A stretch of 6,203 nucleotides of DNA from an uncultured bacterium (GTDB taxonomy: Bacteria; Spirochaetota; Brevinematia; DTOW01): the NCBI GenBank assembly GCA_937928175.1, contig CALFVP010000174.1:1-6203 (forward strand). Reading direction: 5' to 3'. Numbering within the stretch: position 1 is the stretch's first letter; each line of letters starts with the position of its first letter. Position numbers and translations under genes: made by a program. This document shows positions 1 through 5,291 of this stretch, one piece after another. The notes under the pieces are model-generated. The model was not told the origin of the DNA, did not search any database, and was given only the letters and a program-made list of their open reading frames with translations.

Positions 1-1
1 T

Positions 2-1744
2 GATATGGTTATTGTTTCTGTGGGTGTTAGACCTAATATTGATCTTGCGAAGTCTGCTAATCTAGCTATTGGAGAAAAAGGGGGAATACTTGTTAACGAG
101 TATTTACAAACGAGTAATCCGGATATTTATGCTATTGGTGATGCAATAGAAGTAAAAAACTTCATTACCGGCAAAAATACAATTATTCCTCTTGCAGGTC
201 CTGCAAATAAACAAGGTAGAATTGTTGCTGAAAATGTATTTTTTGGTAATAGAGTGAAGTATTATGGTACAATTGGAAATGGTATAGCTAAGATTTTTGA
301 TATTACTGTTGCTGTGGTTGGATTGAACGAGAAAATTCTTAAATCTGATAATATTCCGTATGAGTATACCATAGTTCACCCTTATTCTCATGCTACTTAT
401 TATCCAGAATCTTTACCACTTTCTCTAAAGGTTATTTTTTCTCCAAAAGATGGTAAAATACTTGGAGCTCAGTGCGTTGGTTTTGAAGGTGTTGATAAGA
501 GAATAGATGTTATTAGTTCTTTTATTCAAAAAGGTGGAACAATTTATGATCTTGTTAATTATGAACAAGGTTATGCTCCACCGTACTCTTCAGCAAAAGA
601 TCCTGTAAATATGGCTGGTTTTTCAGCAGAAAATATCTTAAGAGGATTTGTAAAACCAATATATTGGAATGAAATAGACAAATTGGATCTCTCAAAAACG
701 GTGTTGATTGATGTAAGAACTGAAGAAGAAGTAAAGCAAGGAACTATAAGAGGGTCTATACATATTCCTTTAGATGAATTAAGGTATAGGTTAAATGAGT
801 TACCAAAAGATAAGGATATAGTTGTTTTTTGTAGAGTAGGAGTTAGAGGTTATATCGCTTCAAGAATATTACTTCAAAACGGATATAAAAACGTTAAGAA
901 TCTTATTGGTGGTTATCTTACTTATTCTTTGGCTACTTCTAATCAAGATAACCCATCTAAATTTGGAGAAGAATTTGATATGGGGCTTGTCCCGTCTAGG
1001 AGTTTTAACGTAATAACTGATGTACCTAAAAAACGCATAAGTGTTGATGCTTGTGGTTTACATTGTCCAGGACCTATTTTAAAACTTAAGTCAGAAATAG
1101 AAAAAATAGATATTGGGGATGTTCTTGAGGTTAAAGCAACTGATCCAGGGTTTTACAACGATGTTTTATCATGGTCTAAGGTAACAGGTAACAAAGTTAT
1201 TTCATTGAATATGGAAAAAGGTATTGTTAAAGCTGTTATAGAGAAAGGTGGTTATAAAGAAGATGGAAGATCTAAGGGAAATGATGTAACAATTATTGTT
1301 TTTAGCGATAATTTGGATAGAGTTATAGCTTCTTTTGTTATTGCTAATGGTGCTTTAGCTATGGGTAAGAAAGTTACTATGTTTTTTACGTTTTGGGGAC
1401 TTTCTGTGTTAAGAAGTTCAAAGTCTAAAGTGAAAAAGAACTTTATAGAAAAGATTTTTGGTATTATGCTTCCTAAGGGTAGTAAAGAACTTAAACTATC
1501 TAAAATGAACATGTTTGGGTTTGGTCCTTTAATGGTAAGATGGCTTATGGATAGAAAAAAAGTGGAACAACTTGAAGGTATGATAGAAAATGCTATTAAG
1601 AATGGTGTAAAAATTGTAGCTTGTCAGATGTCAATGGATCTTCTTGGGATAAAAAAGGAAGAACTTATAGATGGAGTTGAAATAGGTGGAGTAGCTTACT
1701 ATCTTGAATCTAGCCAAAGTGCAGGTGTTAATCTTTTTATTTAG
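2..1744 (+). CDS. CoA-disulfide reductase / rhodanese / TusA / DsrE-like fusion protein (5' partial)
   Basis: This is a cytoplasmic flavoprotein predicted to reduce CoA disulfide, CoA persulfide or polysulfide with NAD(P)H and relay sulfane sulfur between cysteine carriers. The frame is open to the window edge, so the ATG at 5 is internal. The FAD/NAD region with the redox cysteine is missing, roughly 250 residues by family comparison. Counting from that ATG: the end of the nucleotide-binding fold carries the FAD motif YAIGD (42-46) and PLAGPANKQGR (62-72). The dimerisation domain spans about 90-210, with family tyrosines in TYYPES and YAPPYSSAKDP. A rhodanese domain (about 217-305) has C276 in FCRVGVRG. 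A TusA domain (about 345-415) has C354 in CPGP. A DsrE/DrsE_2-like domain (about 426-579) has C540 in VACQMSMDLLG. All candidate sulfur-carrier cysteines are present. The domain calls are firm; the physiological substrate is inferred. A complete protein of about 820 residues would be expected. Confidence 0.9.
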   Translation, partial: DMVIVSVGVRPNIDLAKSANLAIGEKGGILVNEYLQTSNPDIYAIGDAIEVKNFITGKNTIIPLAGPANKQGRIVAENVFFGNRVKYYGTIGNGIAKIFDITVAVVGLNEKILKSDNIPYEYTIVHPYSHATYYPESLPLSLKVIFSPKDGKILGAQCVGFEGVDKRIDVISSFIQKGGTIYDLVNYEQGYAPPYSSAKDPVNMAGFSAENILRGFVKPIYWNEIDKLDLSKTVLIDVRTEEEVKQGTIRGSIHIPLDELRYRLNELPKDKDIVVFCRVGVRGYIASRILLQNGYKNVKNLIGGYLTYSLATSNQDNPSKFGEEFDMGLVPSRSFNVITDVPKKRISVDACGLHCPGPILKLKSEIEKIDIGDVLEVKATDPGFYNDVLSWSKVTGNKVISLNMEKGIVKAVIEKGGYKEDGRSKGNDVTIIVFSDNLDRVIASFVIANGALAMGKKVTMFFTFWGLSVLRSSKSKVKKNFIEKIFGIMLPKGSKELKLSKMNMFGFGPLMVRWLMDRKKVEQLEGMIENAIKNGVKIVACQMSMDLLGIKKEELIDGVEIGGVAYYLESSQSAGVNLFI

Positions 1745-1760
1745 TAGTATAATTGAAAAA

Positions 1761-1789
1761 TTGAGAATATTTCTTTTATTCTTTATTCT
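1761..1789 (+). promoter_or_regulatory. candidate sigma70-type promoter for the mtnP operon
   Basis: TTGAGA (1761-1766, 5 of 6 to the -35 consensus) is followed after exactly 17 bases by TATTCT (1784-1789, 4 of 6 to the -10 consensus). Transcription would start near 1796, giving a leader of about 14 bases that just includes the mtnP ribosome binding site. It sits in the only gap between the fusion gene and the mtnP-adk-infA-trmI run. AT-rich spacers throw up such matches by chance, so this is a suggestion only. Confidence 0.35.
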
Positions 1790-1809
1790 AGTGTAATAGA
1801 GGGTACGTT

Positions 1810-2682
1810 ATGACTTACAGGGTTGAAATAGGTGTTATAGGTGGGAGTGGATTGTATTCGTTTTCTTCTGCTAATGTTGTTGATGAGGTTGATATAGATA
1901 CTCCGTTTGGTAAAACATCGGATAAGATAACTATTGTTGATGTTGATGGTAGAAAGGTTGCTTTTTTGCCGAGGCATGGTAGAGGACATATTTATACACC
2001 AACAAAGATACCTATGAAAGCTAACATATGGGCTTTGAAGTTTCTGGGTGTTAGAAAGCTTATAGGTGTGAGTGCTGTAGGTAGCCTTAGAGAAGATTTA
2101 AAACCAATGGATTTTGTTATACCTAGCCAACTCATTGATTTTACTAGATGGAGAGAATTGACATTTTTTTCAACGGGGTTAGTTGGACATGTTTCTATGG
2201 CAGATCCATTTTGTATTGAGCTTTCCAAACAGATAAAAGATATTGCATCAAAGTATCTTCCAGATATTACCATACATACTAATAAAACGTATATAACTAT
2301 AGAAGGTCCACAGTTTTCTAGTAGAGCTGAAAGTAATTTGTTTAGACAATGGGGAGCAGATGTAATTGGAATGACAGCAGCAGGTGAAGCAAAACTGTCA
2401 AGAGAAGCAGAAATTTGTTATTCTTTGATATCTATGGTTACTGATTACGATTGTTGGTATGAAGGACATGAAGATGTAAACGCAGAGATGGTTATGGAGT
2501 ATATGAGAAAAAATACAGATAACATTTTGAAATTGTTACCTATTGTAATAAAAAACATTGATATTTCACACAAGTGTAGTTGTGAGGAAGCAGCAAAGTT
2601 TGCCATTGTTACTTCCAAAGACAGAATACCTCAGGATATAAAAAGAACTTTGTCTATATTTTACGAAAAGTATTGGGGTTAG
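1810..2682 (+). CDS. mtnP: S-methyl-5'-thioadenosine phosphorylase
   Basis: This enzyme phosphorolyses 5'-methylthioadenosine to adenine and 5-methylthioribose-1-phosphate in methionine/polyamine salvage. The 290-residue length is typical of the PNP/MTAP family. Visible motifs are the phosphate loop IGGSGLY (10-16), PRHGRGH (54-60), SAVGSL (88-93), IEGPQFSSRAES (164-175), and GMTAAGEAKLSREAEICY (187-204) with the substrate-site Met188. TDYDCW (211-216) carries D212 and D214. Aspartates here mark adenine-type enzymes; guanine/hypoxanthine phosphorylases have Asn, so MTAP is preferred over PNP. A CSC motif (256-258) near the C terminus matches the CXC motif described as redox-active in hyperthermophile MTAPs, though it also occurs in other bacterial members. 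The start is fixed by AGAGGG (1798-1803), six bases before ATG. It is first in a tight run with adk, which acts on AMP downstream of adenine salvage. Confidence 0.95.
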   Translation: MTYRVEIGVIGGSGLYSFSSANVVDEVDIDTPFGKTSDKITIVDVDGRKVAFLPRHGRGHIYTPTKIPMKANIWALKFLGVRKLIGVSAVGSLREDLKPMDFVIPSQLIDFTRWRELTFFSTGLVGHVSMADPFCIELSKQIKDIASKYLPDITIHTNKTYITIEGPQFSSRAESNLFRQWGADVIGMTAAGEAKLSREAEICYSLISMVTDYDCWYEGHEDVNAEMVMEYMRKNTDNILKLLPIVIKNIDISHKCSCEEAAKFAIVTSKDRIPQDIKRTLSIFYEKYWG

Positions 2683-2684
2683 GT

Positions 2685-3320
2685 ATGATGAGAATACTAA
2701 TTTTAGGAGCACCTGGGGCAGGAAAAGGAACACAAAGTAAGTTGATAAGTGAAATTTTGTCAATTCCTCATATTTCTACTGGCGATATTTTAAGAAATGA
2801 AATATCTTCTGGAACACCGTTAGGAAATAAAGTGAAAAGTTACGTTGAAAGTGGACAATTGGTACCTGATGAGATAATAGTAGAAGTACTTCTATCGGAA
2901 ATGAGTAAAGATAAGTATAAAAATGGTTATATTTTGGATGGATTCCCTAGAAATATGAACCAGTTAAAGGTAATGGAAGAGAAAGGAATACATGTTGATA
3001 AAGTTATATTCATAGATACTTCAGAAGAAGAGATAATCAAAAGAATAACCGGAAGAAGAAGCTGCCCAAACTGTGGAAGTGTTTATAACTTGTACTATAA
3101 CCCTCCAAAACAACAAAATAAATGTGATAAATGTGGTACTGAACTTGTACAAAGAAAAGATGATACTGAAGAAGTTGTAAGAAAGCGTTTAGAAACATTC
3201 AAAAATGAAACTTTACCTATAGTTGATTACTATACTAGTAAAAAAATTTTGTATAGAGTTAATGGAAATAAAAATTTTGACGATATAAAAAATGAAATAT
3301 TTTCTTTGCTTGGGGTTTGA
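2685..3320 (+). CDS. adk: adenylate kinase, long form with zinc-finger LID
   Basis: It catalyses ATP + AMP = 2 ADP in the cytoplasm. From the ATG at 2685 (211 residues) it shows the P-loop GAPGAGKGT (8-16), the AMP-binding STGD (31-34), LDGFPR (84-89), GRR at the LID base, and a LID domain with C127-x2-C130-x16-C147-x2-C150. This is the four-cysteine zinc site found in Gram-positive and many thermophile enzymes; the Gram-negative E. coli type lacks it. The gene starts two bases after the mtnP stop. The GGGG run at 2675-2678 is a plausible ribosome site inside the mtnP end. ATG 2688 would give the family-typical MRILILGAPG and is nearly as likely. A TTG at 2673, overlapping mtnP, is possible but adds four residues not seen in the family. 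The C-terminal domain is complete and there is no sign of disruption. Confidence 0.96.
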   Translation: MMRILILGAPGAGKGTQSKLISEILSIPHISTGDILRNEISSGTPLGNKVKSYVESGQLVPDEIIVEVLLSEMSKDKYKNGYILDGFPRNMNQLKVMEEKGIHVDKVIFIDTSEEEIIKRITGRRSCPNCGSVYNLYYNPPKQQNKCDKCGTELVQRKDDTEEVVRKRLETFKNETLPIVDYYTSKKILYRVNGNKNFDDIKNEIFSLLGV

Positions 3321-3328
3321 GATTAGAT

Positions 3329-3547
3329 ATGGCTAAGGATGATGTTCTTAAATTTGATGGTGTTGTAGTGAAACAGTTACCTAATTCAATATTTAAGGTG
3401 AAACTAGATAACGGAAAAGAAGTTATAGCACATCCTTCCGGTAAAATAAGATTAAATTCAATAAGGATAATTGAAGGCGATAGGGTAGTGGTTGAGTTTT
3501 CACCTTACGATCTAACGAAAGGTAGAATAGTTTATAGGTACAAATAA
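3329..3547 (+). CDS. infA: translation initiation factor IF-1
   Basis: IF-1 is a single S1-like OB-fold protein that binds the 30S A site and assists IF-2 and IF-3 during initiation. From ATG 3329 it is 72 residues, the canonical bacterial length. It matches the family end to end: MAKDD start, VVKQLPNSIFKVKLDNG (13-29), HPSGKIRLNSIRI (35-47), GDRVVVEFSPYDLTKGRIVYRYK tail. The tail SPYDLTKGRI is diagnostic. An in-frame TTG at 3317 overlaps the adk stop and would prepend four atypical residues, so ATG 3329 is preferred. The gap from adk is 8 bases and the ribosome site is weak (GAG at 3319-3321), which suggests translation coupled to adk. In many bacteria adk, map and infA lie together in the ribosomal spc operon. 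Here map is absent, and no ribosomal protein gene is visible within the window. Confidence 0.97.
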   Translation: MAKDDVLKFDGVVVKQLPNSIFKVKLDNGKEVIAHPSGKIRLNSIRIIEGDRVVVEFSPYDLTKGRIVYRYK

Positions 3548-3549
3548 CT

Positions 3550-4305
3550 ATGGTAAAAGAAGGTGAAATAATATACCTTTACAATTCTCAAAAAGCAAGT
3601 TATCCTATTGTTTATAAACCTAAGGGTTTTTTTCAATGTCATTTGGGTAAGATAACTTTACCAGAGAAGTTGTGTTGGGGAGATGTTTTAGAAACTACGA
3701 AAAACCATAAGTTTTTCGTTTTAAAACCATCTCTTGAAGATTTAGTATTAAACGTTAGAAGAAAAACTAATATAATGTACCCAAAGGATATAGGTTACAT
3801 TATCATGAACTCAACGATAAGAGATGGTGCTACAGTTATAGAAGTAGGTACAGGTTCTGGAGCTATGACTTCAGTACTTGCGATAATTGTGGGACCGAAT
3901 GGTAAAGTTTTTTCGTTTGATAAAAATGAGGTACATTTGGAAAATGCTAAAAAAAACATTGAAAGGTACGGTTTGAAAGATAGGGTAGTGCTTCAAGTTA
4001 GAGATGTAGCAGTTGAAGGTTTTGGTGTAGAGAATGCTGATTGTGGAATAATTGATTTACCTGAACCTTGGACAATAATACCACACGCAAAAAAATCTCT
4101 TAAACCAGGATCTTCGGTAGCAATCGTAGTGCCTACCGTTGAACAGGTACAAGAAACATTCAAATCCCTAAAACAACATAATTTTACCAGAATAAAATGC
4201 GTTGAAATCCTGGAAAGAGAAATATATATAAGAGAAGGTATAACTAGACCTAAAGAACGGATGGTTTCACATACCGTATACCTTATAATAGCGTATAATA
4301 CTTAA
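3550..4305 (+). CDS. trmI: tRNA (adenine-N1)-methyltransferase, TrmI family (m1A58)
   Basis: This is an S-adenosylmethionine-dependent methyltransferase that makes 1-methyladenosine at position 58 in the tRNA T-loop. The family is typical of thermophiles, actinobacteria and archaea. Of 251 residues, about 1-60 form the small N-terminal beta domain and the rest the Rossmann methyltransferase. Visible motifs are SAM motif I VIEVGTGSGAMT (96-107), the acidic strand end FSFDKN (121-126), and IIDLPEPW (167-174), whose D169 aligns with the proposed catalytic Asp of the Thermus enzyme. The C-terminal signature is RPKERMVSHTVYL (233-245); family members usually read HTGYL, so Gly to Val here is a small deviation. 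Start ATG 3550 lies two bases after the infA stop, with AGG at 3537-3539 as a possible ribosome site, so coupling to infA is likely. Some archaeal relatives also modify A57; the bacterial context favours A58 alone. Confidence 0.9.
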   Translation: MVKEGEIIYLYNSQKASYPIVYKPKGFFQCHLGKITLPEKLCWGDVLETTKNHKFFVLKPSLEDLVLNVRRKTNIMYPKDIGYIIMNSTIRDGATVIEVGTGSGAMTSVLAIIVGPNGKVFSFDKNEVHLENAKKNIERYGLKDRVVLQVRDVAVEGFGVENADCGIIDLPEPWTIIPHAKKSLKPGSSVAIVVPTVEQVQETFKSLKQHNFTRIKCVEILEREIYIREGITRPKERMVSHTVYLIIAYNT

Positions 4306-4337
4306 AAATGTTTCATTTTTAAAAATGTCTCATTTTG
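4304..4337. repeat. tandem 17-base palindromic repeat after trmI
   Basis: Two abutting 17-base units (4304-4320 and 4321-4337) match at 15 of 17 positions. Each is a small inverted repeat, AAAAATG-loop-CATTTTT in the first and AAAATG/CATTTT arms in the second, with a 3-base loop. The first unit begins inside the trmI stop codon. The stems contain only one G:C pair each, so as RNA hairpins they would be weak, and no clean U-tract follows the second. They may be a degenerate terminator, a protein-binding site or a slippage duplication. Confidence 0.6.
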
Positions 4338-4350
4338 GATTGGGTTTATA

Positions 4351-4434
4351 GTGGGAGTATGGGTTTTAGGTTTGGTGGAAGTTTTTGGTATTTTGAAAAG
4401 AAGAGGGGGTATATGTAAAAATATATTTTTATGA
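4351..4434 (+). CDS. candidate small hydrophobic ORF overlapping dapF start
   Basis: The trmI reading frame stays open after its stop, from 4306 to the TGA at 4432-4434. From GTG 4351 it encodes 27 residues: a Val/Gly/Leu-rich stretch (GVWVLGLVEVFGIL), then KRR and a short tail ending NIFL. An ATT start at 4339 would lengthen the hydrophobic part to about 19 residues (IGFIV added upstream), enough for one membrane span with positive residues after it. The TGA overlaps the dapF ATG as ATGA, the usual arrangement for translational coupling. GGG at 4342-4344 is a weak ribosome site six bases before the GTG. There is no ATG start and I recognise no family. An open frame of 42 codons can arise by chance in a G-biased spacer, so this is tentative. 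Confidence 0.25.
   Translation: MGVWVLGLVEVFGILKRRGGICKNIFL
4402..4431 (+). promoter_or_regulatory. displaced Shine-Dalgarno and AT palindrome before dapF
   Basis: AGAGGGGG (4402-4409) is the strongest ribosome-binding sequence near dapF but lies 21 bases from the ATG at 4431, too far for normal use. Between them, TAAAAATATATTTTTA (4416-4431) is a perfect 16-base palindrome whose last base is the A of the start codon. Folding it would pull the Shine-Dalgarno closer to the start; it could also be an operator. An ATG at 4413 sits three bases after the G run and is followed at once by TAA, a start-stop pair in the dapF frame. The elements are seen directly; any regulatory role is inferred. Confidence 0.4.
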
Positions 4435-5291
4435 TAGAGTTTGTTAAAGCTGAAGCTTTAGGTAACGATTACATTTTGATTGATTTGTTTAAAAATGATA
4501 GTTACTATAGGATTTTGGATAATATTTCGGTGATAAGTCAAGTATTGTCTGATAGGCATTTTGGAATAGGTGGTGATGGTGTTATTTTGATACTTCCGCA
4601 TGATAAAGAAGATTGTGAAATGAGGATATTTAATTCTGATGGTAGTGAAGCTGAGATGTGTGGAAATGGTATAAGGCAAGTGGCTAGGTACTATTACGAG
4701 CGTATAAAAAAGAAGAATAATATAAAGGTATACACTAAAGCAGGAGTTAGAGAAGTTAAGGTAATAGAAGACGGTAAACTTCTTTTTAGGGTGGATATGG
4801 GTGAAGCTGTGTTTGAATCGGATAAGATACCTATAGACAAATCAATACTTTCGAAAGATATGGTAATAAATGAGGAATTTGATTTTGGTTTTTCTAAGTA
4901 TAGGATAAATCTTGTATCTATGGGAAATCCGCATTGTGTTATATTTACTGAAGATTTATCAAGTTTAGAAATTTCTGAGATAGGTCCTAAGATTGAAAAA
5001 CATCCTTTGTTTCCTAATAGGACTAATGTTGAGTTTGTAAGAGTGATAAATGATAACGAGATAGCAATGAGAGTATGGGAAAGGGGAAGTGGTGAAACTA
5101 TGGCATGTGGTACTGGTGCTTGTGCATCAGCTGTAGCAGCTATTGTAAATAAAATTGTTAATAGTAAAAAGTTGAGAGTTCACTTATTAGGTGGTAATTT
5201 AGATATAGAGTTAGGTGAGAACAATCGTGTTTACATGGTTGGAGGGGCAAACATAGTTTTTGAAGGAGTATGGTTAAAAGAATTGTTTTAA
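4431..5291 (+). CDS. dapF: diaminopimelate epimerase
   Basis: This cofactor-independent racemase interconverts LL- and meso-diaminopimelate in lysine and peptidoglycan synthesis. The 286 residues form the usual two mirrored lobes. Visible motifs are ALGNDYILID (9-18) with the substrate Asn12, RHFGIGGDG (42-50), and NSDGSEAEMCGNGIR (68-82) with catalytic C77. MGNPHCV (164-170) and NRTNVEFV (196-203) follow, then ERGSGETMACGTGACAS (217-233) with catalytic C226. Both catalytic cysteines and the substrate contacts are intact. The start is fixed by family alignment: the frame has a stop at 4416 and no other start before the GNDY motif. There is no properly spaced ribosome site, so initiation may depend on coupling to a short upstream frame or on local structure. 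No other lysine-pathway gene is in the window. The stop overlaps that of the convergent ROK kinase. Confidence 0.97.
   Translation: MIEFVKAEALGNDYILIDLFKNDSYYRILDNISVISQVLSDRHFGIGGDGVILILPHDKEDCEMRIFNSDGSEAEMCGNGIRQVARYYYERIKKKNNIKVYTKAGVREVKVIEDGKLLFRVDMGEAVFESDKIPIDKSILSKDMVINEEFDFGFSKYRINLVSMGNPHCVIFTEDLSSLEISEIGPKIEKHPLFPNRTNVEFVRVINDNEIAMRVWERGSGETMACGTGACASAVAAIVNKIVNSKKLRVHLLGGNLDIELGENNRVYMVGGANIVFEGVWLKELF
5274..5291. repeat. AT inverted repeat at the dapF / ROK kinase convergence
   Basis: TTAAAA (5274-5279) and TTTTAA (5286-5291) form a perfect 6-base inverted repeat around a 6-base loop. It includes both stop codons: TAA of dapF at 5289-5291 and TAA of the minus-strand gene at 5290-5288. 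A stem-loop here could serve both strands as a weak bidirectional end signal, but it has no G:C pairs and no added U-tract, so terminator function is doubtful. Confidence 0.35.

Noticed and set aside
1252..1512. Minus-strand open frame of 86 codons
   Set aside because: It is antisense to the TusA/DsrE-like part of the fusion gene. It is open only because of the codon bias of the true frame, and the same holds for the other antisense frames at 104-391, 1783-1989, 1992-2273, 2566-2763 and 4458-4679.
1745..1800. Intrinsic terminator after the fusion gene
   Set aside because: The best inverted repeat (AGAA/TTCT arms near 1764-1774) is four base pairs and AT-rich; it is too weak to call despite nearby T runs.
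2673..2684. TTG 2673 as the adk start
   Set aside because: It adds four residues absent from the family and overlaps mtnP, while ATG 2685 or 2688 gives the usual N terminus.
3317..3328. TTG 3317 as the infA start
   Set aside because: ATG 3329 gives exactly the canonical 72-residue IF-1 beginning MAK.
4284..4299. Two perfect TATAAT boxes (4284-4289 and 4294-4299) as a dapF promoter
   Set aside because: They lie inside the trmI coding end and neither has a recognisable -35 element at 16-18 bases; such hexamers are common in AT-rich codons.
4306..4430. Lysine riboswitch or other known leader upstream of dapF
   Set aside because: The spacer is too short for a lysine riboswitch and lacks its conserved AG-rich core and paired arms; nothing else I know fits.
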